DNA of 64,000 nt from Phoma sp. XZ068 (taxonomy: Eukaryota; Ascomycota; Dothideomycetes; Pleosporales; Didymellaceae). Position numbers and translations under genes: made by a program. Below are positions 1-13,400 of the stretch, piece by piece. Under the pieces are notes generated by a model. That model was given only the letters and a program-made list of their open reading frames with translations, was not told the origin of the DNA and made no database searches. Position 1 is the stretch's first letter. Each line of letters opens with the position of its first letter. The stretch is taken from positions 186,001 to 250,000 of the forward strand of contig RBKR01000022.1 of the NCBI GenBank assembly GCA_004835665.1, read 5' to 3'.

Positions 1-2240
1 TATACTAAGGGTATACCTAGACAGGACAGTAGTAGCTTACCTTAATAATATCTTAGTATACTTAAAAATATTAAGAGAATATATTATATATATAAAAGAA
101 GTTCTTAACTACTTAAGATAAGTAGACCTTTAACTTAAACTAGAGAAGTATAAATAGTATAAGGAAGAAGTAGAATTCCTTAGCTATATTATAGGGAGAT
201 ATAGAGTTAAGATAAGTAAAAAGAAAATATAGGTTATTAAAGACTAGCTAACTCTAATAATAGTTAAAGAAATCTAAGAATTTCTTAGGTTTATTAATTT
301 TAACTAATACTTTATTAAGGACTACTCTAAGAAAGCTCTACTACTTATAAAGCTTATATAAAAAGATATACTATTTTATTAGAAGTAGAAACAGGAAGAT
401 ATATTCTAATTACTTAAGTAAGTATATATTAAGCTACTAATATTAGTTATATTTAGAAGTAATAAACTACTATAAATTAAAACTAATACCTTAGAATTAG
501 CATTAGGAGTATATATATTATAGGAATAAGATAGTAAATAGCACTTAATTGCCTATTACTTAAGAAAGTTTTCTAGACTAGAAGAATAGTATAATATTTA
601 TAATAAGAAACTAATAGCAATTATAGATACACTAAAGCACTAGCAAATCTATATAGAAAGCTGCTTAGAACTTACTATCTTTACAGACTATAAGAACCTA
701 GTATACTTTACTATAACTAAGAAGCTTAATAGCTAATAGGTATAATAGTTAGAATTCCTAGAATAATATAAGTTTAAGATAATATATACTCTAGAAAAAG
801 ATAATATAAGAGCTAATATACTAAGTTAATAATATAATCTTATAGGAGAAAAAATAATTAAGGAATATACTATCCTATAGATATATAGAGATAGATTACT
901 AGGACTATCTTAGTAGCTTAATAATATAATATAAGTTTAATAGGAATAATATATACCTATAGTAGTACTAGAGGAACTTTAAACAGAAATTATTATATAA
1001 TATTATAATAATCTACTTTATAGACACCCTAGTATAATATAAACAATAGAACTTATTAGACAATACTATAAGTTTAGCTATATAAAAGACAAGGTTACTA
1101 AGTTTATTAAGAACTATATTAATTACTAATAGAATAAACATAGTATATATATAAAGTATAGAGAAATATAAGTAATAGAGCTACTAACAGCACTATAGAT
1201 AAATATTATAATAGATTTTATTATATAACTACTAATCTCTAAGGACCCTGTTATAGAATATACCTATAACTTAATCTTTATTATAGTAGATAGGTTTACT
1301 AAAGCAGCAGAAATAATACTATTTTAATATAGTTATACTGCAGAGCAGCTTATACAAGTATTTCTAGATAGGATTATCTATTACTATAGTATACTAGAAT
1401 TAATTATTAGTAATAGAGATAAGCTCTTTATATTAAACTATTAGACTATGCTTATAGTAGCTATTAGTACTAAGAAGAAGCTATTAACTATATACTATCT
1501 ACAAACAGATAGACAGATAGAAAGAATAAATTAGACTATAGAAATATACTTAAGGATATATAGTAACTAGAAGCAAGACAACTAGGTTTTACTATTACCT
1601 ATAGTATAAATTATATATAATAATAAATTATTAGAAGTAATAGGTATAATACTATTCTTTATAAATTATAGAAGATATCTAAATCTCTTTATAAGATCTC
1701 TTAATAGTAATATCTAAATAGATTTAGTAATAACCTTAGTATAAAGACTAAAGGAAGTATACTAGAAATTACTTAAAAATATTAATAAGGCTTAATAACA
1801 AGTAATTTCTTATATTAATTAGAAAAGAAAAACAGCACCTTAGCTAAAAGAGGGGGATAAAGTCTATCTTCTTATAAAAAACTTATAAATATAAAGACTA
1901 ATAAAAAAACTAGATTATATTAAGGTTAGACTATTTTTTATTTCTAGGCAAATTAGCCCTATAAACTATTAACTTAAGCTACTATAGAATGCTAAGATAT
2001 ACTTTATATTTTATATATTGCTACTAGAACTAGCAGACCTTAATATACTAATCTAGAAAGACTTCTACTACTAAGTTAAAGAGGAAACTAAGTAGGAAGT
2101 TAAAAAAATAATATAATATTAGAAGAAAGGACGCAAGAATAAATACCTAGTTAAATATTTAGGCTACCCTAATATAGAAAATATATAGAAGCTAGTTATA
2201 AACCTTATAAATTACTAATAACTATTAAACTTATTTTAAA
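1..2240 (+). mobile_element. RIP-degraded Gypsy (chromovirus-type) retrotransposon, pol 3' half
   Basis: Reading through the many TAG/TAA codons gives a recognisable pol in order. The end of reverse transcriptase and RNase H lies about 160-830, with a 'LTIFTDYKNL' block near 670-715. An integrase zinc-binding region follows at about 1020-1145 and a DDE integrase core at about 1180-1560. A chromodomain-like tail with 'KYLVKYLGYPN' lies near 2140-2190. The 5' part runs off the window. Most stops sit where Gln or Trp codons are expected, as C-to-T changes at CpA/TpG produce. The element is dead. Family assignment rests on domain order and motif spacing; no search was possible. Confidence 0.8.
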
Positions 2241-2794
2241 GTTTATAGAGGTATCTAGCAAGTTAAGTATAGCCTATATTATAGAGGAATACTCTACTAG
2301 CGCATCTGCTATAGGGCAGTTTATCTCCTTAGTATAGATATCTTTACCTAACTTCTCTAACTTGTTTACTAGGCACTTAGCCTTCTTTATAGCCTTATTC
2401 TTTACTTAGGCTAGGATTTTCTTATTATATAGTAATTATATAATTACTTTAGATAATAACCTTTTATCTTCTTCTACTTTCTTCTTATATTTAGCCTATG
2501 TCTTGTCTAAAGACTCCTAAGATAGGTTAACACACAGATACCTAATATAGATATACTTAGTATATTTTAGACAGTTTATAGAAGGTATAACAAAATAATT
2601 ATAGCCTAAAGTAAAGTAATAATTATAGAAAATAGGTATAATAGTATTATAGTAATAGATTTTAATGCTAAGATATAGACGCTTTTAAGCAGCAGAGAAT
2701 ATAATAATATAATAGAAACTAAGTAGTAGTAGGGCTATACTTATAAAGAATAGCTAATAAAACTTAAGGTAAGTTCTAGAGGAAGGGAGGATAG

Positions 2795-3342
2795 TATTAT
2801 AATTAACTTATAACTAGCTAACTAGAATACTAATAGCCTTAGATGCTAATAGGTTTAATATAATAATTATATAGGGCTTTCTATATAGTATAGTTATAGT
2901 ATAGTTTTATTATAGGTTATATAATAAGCTTACCTCTTAGTAAGTAAGCTAGGTAGACTATATATAAGGGCTTACGCAGCTTATATTAAGCTTAGTAATC
3001 TTAGCTTATATAGCTTATAGTAAGCTAGGTAAGCTACTATAATTATTATAGTATATAGTATATAGGAATATAACCCTTATAGTTTATATTTAACCTAATT
3101 AATATACTTTATTATTAGAACTCTACCTACATGTTAAGATAGATAGATTAACTATCTATACTTCTTACTATAACCTAACTCTTAAGATAGATAGTCTACT
3201 CTATACTACTTATTATTACCTATAGTTACTATAGTGTTTTACTAAGTATCTATACCCTCTATAATCTACTGCATATCTATTTATCCTAGAGAACTAACCT
3301 TAGAAGTATTTATAAGCTTTACTTAGGATATAACCTTAATAA
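2795..3342 (+). repeat. RIP-degraded LTR (variant A) of the upstream Gypsy element
   Basis: A purine-rich tract (GAGGAAGGGAGGATAG) ends just before this block, as a polypurine tract does before a 3' LTR. The block starts with the mutated LTR start TATTATAAT and ends in a tail (AAGCTTTACTTAGG...) shared with the LTRs at 5230-5827 and 21223-21801. Its 3' part (about 3060-3342) recurs at about 5870-6110. Boundaries are approximate because both ends are mutated. Confidence 0.55.
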
Positions 3343-3479
3343 TAATATAATATTATAGAGATAAGAATATTATATAACTATATAATTCTAGAATTTAATA
3401 TAGATAGATTAATAGGGCCCTTATAATAGCTAAATAGGATACCCTAGATCTAGTAAAAGCAATCTATTCTATCTAGAGT

Positions 3480-4740
3480 ACTATTAGAACTAGAGAAGGA
3501 AGTAATAAGTAGTTACTATAATAACCCCCTCTATAGATATCTAAAGATTATATAAATAATTAAACTAATATAATAATACTACTACTTTAATAATATAAAG
3601 AATAAAGTAATAGAGTTTATTAAATGCTATATTTATTATTAGTAGGATAAATATAGTATATATATAAAATATAAACTACTATAGTTAATACCCCTCCTAA
3701 GAGCACTATAGATAAATATTATAATAGATTTTATTATATAATTACTTACCTCTAAGGACCTAGTAATAGGCTACTATTATAATACTATCTTTATTATTAT
3801 TAATTAATTTACTAAGTATACTAAGATAATACTATTCTATTATAACTATACTATAGAATAGCTTATATAGGTATTCTTTAATAGGGTAGTTTACTACTAT
3901 AGTATACCTAAGTTAATAATAAGTAATAGAGATAAATTATTTATATTAAACTACTAGATAATACTCTTTATAGTAATTAGTACTAAGAAGAAACTATTAA
4001 TAGTATACTACCTAGAAATAATAGCTAAATAAAATAGATAAACTAAACTATAGAAATATTCCTTAGAATATATAGTAACTAGTAATAAGATAACTAGGTC
4101 TTGCTATTACTAATAGTATAGATAGTATATAATAATAAGCTATTTAAATTAACTAGAATAATACTATTTTTTACTAACTATAGTTAATACTCTAACCTCT
4201 TTACCTAGTTACTTAATAGTACTATTAACTTAGACTTAGTAATAAGCCTAATAAAAATAATTAAGAAGGTATATAGTATATTAGCTAAAATATTAAGTAA
4301 GATATAATAGTAAACTAGCTCCTATACTAATAAGAGATAGAAACAAGGTTCTATACTAAGGAAGAGAGATAAGGTATATCTCTATATAAAAAACCTAAGA
4401 ATAAGATAACTAACTAAGAAGCTAGACTATATTAAGGTTAGACTATTTTTTATATCTAAATAAGTTAGCTCTATAAACTACTATCTTAACCTTCTAAAGA
4501 ACATAAAGATATACCTAGTATTCTATATATTACTACTAGAACTAGCTAACTAATTAACTCTAATCTAAAGAGATTTCTACTATTAAGTATAGAAAGAGAT
4601 AGAGTAGAAAGTAGAAAAAATACTATAATACTAGGTAATAGATAGAGAAGAATACCTAGTAAAATAGTTAGGATACCTAGACTCTAAGAATATATAGAAG
4701 CTAGTTATAAACCTTATAAACTATTATAAGTTACTTTACT
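3480..4740 (+). mobile_element. Second RIP-degraded Gypsy pol fragment (integrase plus chromodomain)
   Basis: Translation through stops resembles the integrase of the element at 1-2240. It has a zinc-binding region (about 3500-3680), a catalytic core with 'LIISNRDKLF' near 3914-3943 in the same context as the first copy, and a terminal chromodomain-like stretch ending near 4730. Reverse transcriptase is missing. A polypurine-like tract and an LTR (5230-5827) lie downstream, so this is the 3' part of one decayed copy lying next to or nested in the first. Confidence 0.7.
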
Positions 4741-5229
4741 TATTTTAGAACTTATAAATAAGTTATTAACCTAGAACTAGAAGTTAGCTATAATAGTATC
4801 TTCTCTAGTATACTTACTTTCTAATATATATACTAAATATATAGCCTTCTATTTTACCTATTTATTAACCTATATAAGTAATTTTTTATTTTATAGTAAT
4901 TAAGTAAGTATAGTAAAGAGTGTTACTCTATTATTATTTACTTTTACCTAAAGTTTATCTCTAGTTTAATCTAATAACTCCTATAAGAGGTTTATATAGA
5001 AATATCTTATCTAGATATATATAGTATACTTATAGTTATCTAAAAGAATAAAATAGTTAATACTAGAAAAGAAAAATTAATTATAGAGGACTAATACTAT
5101 ATTATTTTAATAGTAGATCTTAGTATATAGATAGGAGCGCCTATTAGTAGAAGATATAATAAATATAGCTAGCTATTATAAATAAAACCTTATAGAGATT
5201 TAGGGTAAATCTAGAGAAGAAGAGGATAG

Positions 5230-5827
5230 TATTATAATCTAATAAAAGTAGATATATAAGTAACCTAGCTAATAGAAATAGCTAACTACTTAATTTAGCT
5301 AGACTAATTAAACCTACTAGTATAGAGGTATCCCTAATAATTTAACTAGTAGATAAAGTAGTAGTACTTACTTCTTAGTAAGTAAGTAACTAAAGAAAAG
5401 CCTATAACCTAATTTACTTATTCTATAGAATAGGTACTATAGAGTATATTAACTAAGAGGTATATAGCTTCTAATTTACTTAAATAGTACTACCCTCTTA
5501 AATACTATATTTAAGGAGAGAGTACTATAGCTATAGATAAATATCTCTAGACACTATCCTTAGAATAGTATATTTAACTTAGTAATCTACTATATATTAT
5601 ATTCTTATTAACCTCTAATAATAGCTAGCTATTATCTTATACCCTTAAGTAACCTATCTATTCTTAAGTAACCTATTTATATATTAGAGTTTGCTCTAGT
5701 ATACCCTTTAATAATAGTAAGCTATTATCCTATATCTTTTAGTAACCTACTCTATCTCTACCTATACTTATCTCTAAGAACTAATAGAATAATATATTAT
5801 AAGCTTTACTTAGGTATAACTTTAATA
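5230..5827 (+). repeat. RIP-mutated copy of the 21223-21801 LTR (variant B)
   Basis: Aligned by eye, this block follows the clean LTR at 21223-21801 along its whole length. It begins TATTATAATCTAATAAAAG where the clean copy has TGTTATGATCTAACGAAAG, and ends TTTAATA where the clean copy ends TTCAACA. Nearly all differences are C-to-T or G-to-A at CpA/TpG and CpG. Cytosines in CpT and CpC are largely kept. It is about 19 bp longer because of a small internal duplication around 5645-5680. A purine tract immediately upstream marks it as a 3' LTR. Confidence 0.85.
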
Positions 5828-5869
5828 CTACTATAATACTAAGTACTATACCTATCTTCTTAGTATATA

Positions 5870-6110
5870 GTAAGTAGGAACACTACCCTTATAGTATTAT
5901 ATTTAACCTTATTAATTAACTTTATTATTAGAACTTAACCTAACTCTTAAGCTAGACAGATTAACTATCTATACTACTTATTATTAACCTTATAGTTATT
6001 ATAGTATTTTACTAGGTATCTATACTAACCCCTTCTATACTAGTACTTACTCTAGAGAACTAACCTTAAAAGTATTTATAAGCTTTGCTTAGTTTATAAC
6101 CTTAATAAGT
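5870..6110 (+). repeat. Partial RIP-degraded LTR (variant A 3' part)
   Basis: This stretch repeats about 3060-3342 with scattered changes, including shared blocks around ACTTTATTATTAGAAC and GAACTAACCTTA. It ends with the same AAGCTTTGCTTAG tail. It is probably the remaining end of an element interrupted by the copy whose LTR is at 5230-5827. Confidence 0.45.
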
Positions 6111-7082
6111 AATCTCTAGGTCTTTCTCTTCTAGAACTTTACTAATATCTATTATAGTACTACCTTCTTTCTACCTTAACTTTTGCAATATAGCGTGTAT
6201 TATAGTTTACTTTTTAATTTTTCTATTCCTAGTCTTCCTCCTCTCCTTAGTTGTAGTTGTTGCTTTTGCTTATGTGTGTATTATTGCAACTACTAGTTAC
6301 TGCATTGTTTACTCTAGCGGGGGGTTTATTAGTCTGGATTCAGTTTGGGACATTGTGAACGGGCTATTGATATCGGTTTACCCGCAATGGAGTAGATTAA
6401 TTCTGAAAATCATGTGGTTCGGGGCTAAGATTGGTGTTTGGCGGTGGGAGGTTGGCTATTGGACGTTTGTTGCTAGACGCCTGGTTTACCTTCTACCTGA
6501 CAACTTCGAAACTGACGTTCAAGTACGACATTATTGAGGGGTTTTCCACGTAATCATTGCCACTGACATCTTGCATATTAGAAACTTATCAAAGAATACC
6601 AGTATGTCAATCCTGACCCCGTCGGCGGGGCTGGCATAATTGCGGGCGCTATTGTCTACCTCTTCCTCTGGCCAAAAGGATGTCGGTAGTACGACGTTTA
6701 TCACATGTGCAGAACCCTCGCCGAATTTATCGAACACGGATATTTTGCGTACTTGAATTATGCGTAAGTGCTGGTGGACTACCTTATTCGCGCGAGAATA
6801 TATGCTGACAACATCGCAGCCATCTCAAAAATTATGGCAAGACCGTGTGTCAGGATATAGGGCCTCTTGAAGACGAGTTCGCAAGAAAGCGGGCATTTGA
6901 TGCACGAGGCAATCTGATACGCATTGACCACACGTTTGAGGAACGGTTGCAATCCCTAGCCACTGATAATATTCATAGCGAGCTCCGTAGAGAAGTCTTG
7001 AATTCATAGATTCATAGCCCATGGAGACGAATATCTTGGCTGAACAATAGGCTGATGGCCCATGGGGCCAATATGACGATGC

Positions 7083-7443
7083 CTGAACAATAGATTCACC
7101 TCGCCTGTGCACCGGAATCCAAAGTCGTACTGGATTACCCCACTGTGATCTAACTGCGGCTGACTGATGACTACATTACCATGCTTGACGTCAAATTCGC
7201 CGCTTGGCACTCCTCCACCGATGCCTACCATCAGGCGGGACCGGACCGAGGTGAATGTCGACTTCATGTGGGAAGGACATTGTGACCATTCATACAGCCA
7301 AGTGTATATAGGTTGTCGTCATTTGGAGTGTTTGGGTGGCGTTGATGCTCTTCATCCAGCAGCTCGGCTGCCGCGTCGAGCTCATCAGGTAAAGCGCAGA
7401 CACATCCAACCGTGTAGTCTTGGAGTTGGAGCTTTCGTTGCAT
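7083..7443 (-). pseudogene. Nucleoside phosphorylase-domain pseudogene (N-terminal part)
   Basis: From an ATG at 7443 the minus strand encodes 'DYTVGCVCALPDEL' and 'LYTLGCMNGHNV', then hits a stop. About one base out of frame, 'RLMVGIGGGVPS' and 'VVISQPQLDHSGVIQYDFG' follow. These are the successive landmarks of fungal PNP/UDP phosphorylase-like proteins (start, GHNV strand, GIGGG loop, QYDFG). The roughly 20 residues expected between GHNV and the GIGGG region are missing, so a deletion plus frameshift broke the gene. Beyond QYDFG the match fades. In fungi this domain is often the N-terminal module of large NLR-like proteins, but no downstream domain is visible here. Confidence 0.75.
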
Positions 7444-8555
7444 TTTAGAGAAGGTAGAAAGAAGGAGCAGAGAAACGTAGGTAGTTGAAGCTAATCTGAC
7501 TCGCACGAAGAACAGCAAAAGCGGGAGGCTCAGCTGAAGGGTTGCTGTGCCTTAGCCTTGCAGTACTTCGAACCCTTGAGGCTATATTCATCAACTACTA
7601 TTACGTGACCCCCCTTTCTATTCTTTATTAGAAAGGCTTTGTTGAACGTTTTTGTAAAACAGGTGGCCCGCCTTTTTTATTCGTCATTTTTAGACTTTTC
7701 TGCACTGTATATGGATTACTCTGTTAGTCCTTGCACTATTATTACTCTTAAAAAAATACAATTCTGCCATTATCTTGACTGATTGCGCCATCATGGACAA
7801 ACTGTGGGAGTCCATGGCCGCTACCAACTTTATTAGCATAGTGCCTAATACCCGGCGCCAAACGTCTTAAACCCCAACTCTTTATCGGCGTAACAAAATA
7901 GGTAAATTTCAGTGACACTGAAATAAGTGGGCGCCGCCAGTTTAAAGCGCGCCCCGGTCAGCAATGAGAAAGTTGAGGTGATACTAACGCGATTTAAGGG
8001 GATTATCCGGACCTGTCGCGCTCCTAAGTGGAACTCCAATTGAAGACTTTATTCGCCACTTTGGAGAAAAGTGGGCTAACAAGTACTATTTGTTCCAGAA
8101 GTTGTGGTTCAAGGTTCTAGATCCGATGAATGCTCCTGTTAAACTATATCCTGCGGCTCCTTGCCATATCCACCTGCGCACTGGAAGCGCAAGTCACAAT
8201 AAGCAGCTCCTGCATAATCATGAAAAGCAATATTGTCCCAGCATCATGGTAATGTGTGGCACTCAACCGAGTAGATCTCTACAACCAATCACGCTGTCTT
8301 TGGAGATTGCTGCACGCAGTCTCTATATAGCATCGATACGAGGAGACTGAGTGGAAACAACAGCAATGTTTGGGGGCGAAGCATATTGGATGCTTCGCTG
8401 CAGGTGGTCGTTTGAACGTCGCAACCAGTCGAGTATTGAGATGGCTCCTGCTGTAACAAAAAGTCTGCTCTAATATAAATATATTTCTGCCACTACCTAA
8501 CATAAATTCTAAATTGATATGGATTTATTAACTAAGGTGAGGTTGCATTCTTTCT

Positions 8556-9029
8556 CTACGCCACCTCGCCATTCGCATCTAAGACACCCACCGCTCCACC
8601 TGCAATACACGTATTTACCTCCTTGCCCGAGTTCAATACGTTCTGTTCATTCCCAGAGATTTGCACGCAACGACCAAAGCGGTCGCACTCGCCCGACGCG
8701 CGCCCGACCTGGCAGGCATTGCCGACGTTGCCGAACACTTCGAAGCCTTCGCCGGTTATAATGTTGCCTTGAGGAGTGGGTGCTGGAAGTGGAGAAGTTG
8801 GTTAGTCTCAAACCACTGTATTTATTCTTTCATCGCAAAAAAATAAGAGATTTTATGTCAACATAAAGTGTGAGACTGAGAGTAAGGGAAAAGAGACATC
8901 GAGACCGAGAATCGTCGTAAACCAGAATGAATGCAGAGTCCCGTGATAGCATAGAAATCATTGCGACTTACCAGCATATGCTGTGCCGGCAGCAAATCCA
9001 AAGAATAAAAGGATGGAGGTGGCGTGCAT
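8556..9029 (-). CDS. Small secreted cysteine-containing protein (candidate effector), 94 aa
   Basis: Two exons: join(8556..8782, 8972..9029) on the minus strand. Exon 1 encodes a clear signal peptide (MHATSILLFFGFAAGTAYA). The donor is GGTAAGT. The 189-nt intron ends ACTAAC...CTTCCAG, with the branch point a canonical distance from the acceptor. The junction keeps frame and gives a mature protein of about 75 residues starting APTPQG, with four cysteines (about residues 43, 52, 58 and 78), enough for two disulfides. I do not recognise the family. The intron is longer than the 46-59 nt introns of the housekeeping genes here. The gene lies in a small island enclosed by RIP-mutated repeats, a setting typical of effector genes in plant-associated Pleosporales. 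Secretion is well supported; an effector role is inference. Confidence 0.72.
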
Positions 9030-9160
9030 GATGGGATATTCGGCCTTGGGCAAGGGGCAGTTGTGATTGGGTATTGATGGAAAGCGGTTCAAAAAGACAA
9101 AAAAATGAATCGAATTGATATCGGCCTGCGATGATGGTCCAAAAGTCTCTCTAGCTGCCA

Positions 9161-9170
9161 ATTATATATA
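9161..9170 (-). promoter_or_regulatory. TATA-like element upstream of the small secreted protein gene
   Basis: On the minus strand TATATATAAT lies about 130-140 bp before the ATG at 9029. A CA-rich leader (CAATCACAACTGCC) lies between them. Position and sequence fit a fungal TATA box, but transcription start is unknown. Confidence 0.35.
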
Positions 9171-10263
9171 TTCCTCTCGAATCGGGCCTACATGTCTGTC
9201 TTCAGCTCTAACTGTAACTCATTTCGAAACCCGAACCTTGAGGTGCACAGATCGATTAAGAATCCTCCCTGCGCGAAGTACACTCACAAGGCTCCCCTGA
9301 CCGTAGCGAAAAAAAAACAAGCGCCTGAGGATTGCATGCCTAGAATCTCGAAGATGGCGTCGGGTTTGGAGTTCGTCTCATGTTTCTAGGAGTGGGTAAG
9401 CGTGGTCTTCGAAAGCTATGGATATGCGTTTCAGTCTGCTTGGCAGTTTGCAAAGCCTTTCCAATTTCCTGGCAAGTCTTGTACCAACATATATCTTATA
9501 ACAGTAGGATATATACTCTAATATCTATAGATATTAGTATAGATTTCTAAGTTTATTTTATACTAATTAGCGTTGTTTTATACTTTATACTTGGGTATAT
9601 ACTTTATTTAATAGTCTAGATATTCTATATAATTATATACCTATTACCTAATCTAGGTATAATATTCTAGAATTTAGGCTAACCTAGAGTCTATTAAAGA
9701 AGGCTTATTCTAATAGTTAGAGATAAAGTATAGAAGTTATATAGAAATACTTCTAGGTTTTAGTATATTATCTTATATATCTAGATACTAGAAAAATATA
9801 TTTCTATTAGTTAGTAGAATATTAAAAATAAACCTTTCTAAATTATCTTTATATAATATACTTTATATATAATAGATTATAATTAAGTACTCTATATAGA
9901 GTATTAATACTAATAGAGTATAAATAATATAGGCTAGAAAGATTATAATCTTAACTATAAGAATACTAACTATCTATTTTAAAGTATTATATAATTTTTT
10001 ATAAAGTTAGTAGAGTTAGTTATATAAGACTTTACTAACTTACTAACTAGTTATATATCTAGGTTATAATTAGCCTCTAACTCTAGGTTATAATTTTTAT
10101 TATATCTATACTATATATTTATATCTTCTATTTTATACTTTAATACCTTGTTTTCCTCTATAGGCTCTAGTATCCTTATTTCTTCTAGAATATTTATAAT
10201 AATAGCTATAGTACTCTTTTCTAGAATATAGCCTTTAAGAAAGTAGTATAGTTAAATAAATTA

Positions 10264-10442
10264 AACTTTAGGCTTTCTTTAGTTACTTATTTACTAAGAA
10301 GTAAGTACTACTATTTTATCTATTAGTTAAATTATTAGAGATATCTCTATACTATTATATCTAATTAGTCTAGCTAGGTTATTTAAATAGTTATTTTTAT
10401 TAGCTAGGTTATTTATATATTTACTTTTATTAAATTATAATA
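10264..10442 (-). repeat. Truncated, inverted RIP-mutated LTR (variant B 5' part)
   Basis: The reverse complement of this stretch matches the first 180 or so bases of the 5230-5827 LTR. It includes its mutated start (TATTATAAT), the paired CTAGCTAATA blocks and the TACTTACTTC segment. It shows that the same LTR family is present in both orientations. Confidence 0.6.
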
Positions 10443-13400
10443 TATATTTAAACTTTATCTATCTAGCTACTTTTAGCTCTTTTTAGCTTTATAGCTTATA
10501 CTCTCTTTTTATTTAATAAGTATTTAGTTAATAATTATATAGTATATAACTTTATTTTTTTTATATTTATAAGATAAGTAATCTTATAAAGATACTTTAT
10601 TAGGAAAAGTTCTTAAAATTAAGAGGTTGCAGGTAGTTATAGCACAGGCACTTAATAGCTGCCTAATAGCCCTAATAATACTAATATTCTAAAAGAGTAG
10701 CTTAATATTCTTAATATTACTAATACTAAGTCTCTATATTTAACAACCTTATAATAATATAAGGTTGTTCTCTATAAAGTATATATGTTACTATCTCTTG
10801 CCCTTAAACTCTAGTTTATAAGTAGTTTGCTATAAGACTTACTTTTTATATTATAACTTAAATATATATTATAGGGCATAGTATAGCTTGTTATAATTCT
10901 AAAGGTATACCTTTTTATTATTATATTACTATAATAATAATAATAATTTATTATGCCCTATAAATTTAAGATATGCCTATTCTACTAATTTAAGTAATTC
11001 TTAACTATTATTATTATTATTATACCTTGGCTTATTTTATACTATACCTTATAGTATATTATATATATTTATAAATACTCTATTCTATACTGCGCCTTAT
11101 AGTATATTATATATATAGTACCTACTTATAGTACTAAATCTTCCTTCTAGCTACTATATATTACTTTAAATTATACTATACCTTATAGTACCCTGCTTAT
11201 ACTATATAGGCACTATATATAATAATATATCTACTTTAATAATAGTATTATAGTAATATTAACTTACTAGTAGATATCTAAGTAAGTAGCTAGACTATAT
11301 TTAGTATATACTTACCTATAGCAGATTACTCTTATATTACTCTATTTATTTTTCTATTAAAGAATATATCTAATAGTCTATTATTTAGATTATTAATATA
11401 CTAGTAGAGCTCTACCTTTCTAGGCCTCTTTCCTGCCTACAGCCCTTTATAGAAAGCATTTATAGTAGGCTTAGAATCTATAATCTTCTCTTAATTATAT
11501 ATTATAATCTACTTATTATTAATATTATATAGTTCTTAGAAGTTTAATAGGTTTATTTACTTTATAATATAGATACTGTGTATAGATCTATCTATACACT
11601 CTAGGTTAACTATATAGGAATTTAGTAGTATTAGAAGGCTCCTCTCTTTTTAGCCCTTAACTACTATATTATTATCTACCTCTACCTCTAAGATAGAAGA
11701 GGTATAACTTATACTATTTATCTTATTAAGTATAGTGTGCTATAATAATAGTAGGGGTAATAACTAAGTATTAGTATCTAAAGTAACCCTATTATCTATT
11801 TCTATAATTATAGAACTATACCTATTAGAAATTAATATATTATCTTTGCTAACTAGGTTATTAAGATTGTTAGTATATCTATTCTATGCTATTAGTATAT
11901 AAGTATCTGTCTCCTTTAGGTGTTATAGGTATAGCTATACCTTTACTAGAATCTTCTCTTATATAACTTCCTAGCAGCGCTTTAACTATGCCTCTTACTA
12001 ATATAATAAAGTAGTATAGGGACCTTAGTAGTATTAGCTCTATATTATAATAACTTTATTATATACTCTAAAGTGCCTAAGATAAAGTACTCTATATTAT
12101 ATATACCCTATCCTTCTATTTTCTTAGAGCCTACTATAGCTGCACCCTAATAAAGTATATTATAGTCCTACTTAACTTCTTAAAGTACTATATACTACCT
12201 AGTATAATAGTAAGTACTTTCTAAGTCTTGCCCTATATTATATCTAATAGTACTTATAAAATTAAAGAATTTAGGAATTGCTGCTATAAAGGCTCTAGGG
12301 GGTATTAGCTAGAAGGTAGAGAGAGTATAGTTATTAAAGTCTTACCTAGGTTAGGTCTTTAGATATATAGTAGAAATTATCTATTAATAACTTAGATAGT
12401 TAACTTAAATATATAGTCTATATTATATTAAGACTATATACTACCTGTGCTACTTCTCTTACTTAATATATTATCTATATCTAAAATATAATAGGTTTAC
12501 TCTAAAGCTAACTAGTTTATACTCTTATTTATAGTATACTATTAGGTTTTAAACTTATAAAGCTAATAAGGGTATTATATAGAACCTCTATAATATATTA
12601 GTAGAACTCTTTATTAATATTATTATAAGCTTATATCTATAAGGTTATAGTAAGATATATAAATAATACCTTATAGGGTAGTGTCTATAGATCTATCTAA
12701 TAGTAATTAATTATCTTACTATATACTATTCTACTTAGTATTATTATCTATATAACCTTTATAACTAGTATATTATTAGTCTTAACTCTATTTAATTTGT
12801 GCAGGATTCTATAGACTATACTTATCTAATAGTATACCTATTTACTAGTAGTACTAGTACTTAAATATACTTCTACCTACTCCTCTTTATTTTAATTATT
12901 ACTATTATCTCTAATTTAGACACCTCTAGTAGCATTTCTAGAATAAATAAAGCTACTAAGTCTTCCCTATATAACCTCTCTATATATAGTAGGCTCTAAA
13001 TATAATAGAGTAGAGAGCTTCTACTAAGAGCTATATTATCTATTAATTAATACTAAAGAACTTCTTAGAGTTAACTATTAAGAATATTAGTAATACTAAA
13101 ATAGCCTTAGGTTTACTATACCTCTAGACTGCTATTATCCTAATATATTAAGTTTACTTACTTTAAAGCTTTAATAGTAGTACTTAAAAAGAGTAGCTAC
13201 TTATTTTTTACTATTATCTTCTTTACCTGTTAATATTATCTAAGTAGAGGAGTACTTATCTTACCTTTTAGAAATTAGAAAGATATATATTTATATTTAG
13301 TATTTTATTTTTCTTTAGTTTAAAGTTAAGTAGGAAGCCTAGCTATACTATATAGTAGTATATAAACTTATAAAAAGCAGGAGTAGGTACCTTATACCTT

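Larger units (their letters stand above)
6190..9490. other. Island of normal base composition inside the AT-rich RIP compartment
   Basis: CpA, TpG and CpG reappear abruptly at about 6190 and are lost again at about 9490. The island contains a nucleoside phosphorylase pseudogene and a small secreted protein gene, described separately. Around 7560-8550 I see no convincing gene. Boundaries are by eye, within about 30 bp. Confidence 0.8.

Noticed and set aside
8040..8350. Possible SNF2-type helicase fragment ('ALLSGTPIEDF' near 8010-8045)
   Set aside because: Only one short motif matches, the surrounding residues do not follow the helicase pattern, and the frame breaks immediately upstream.
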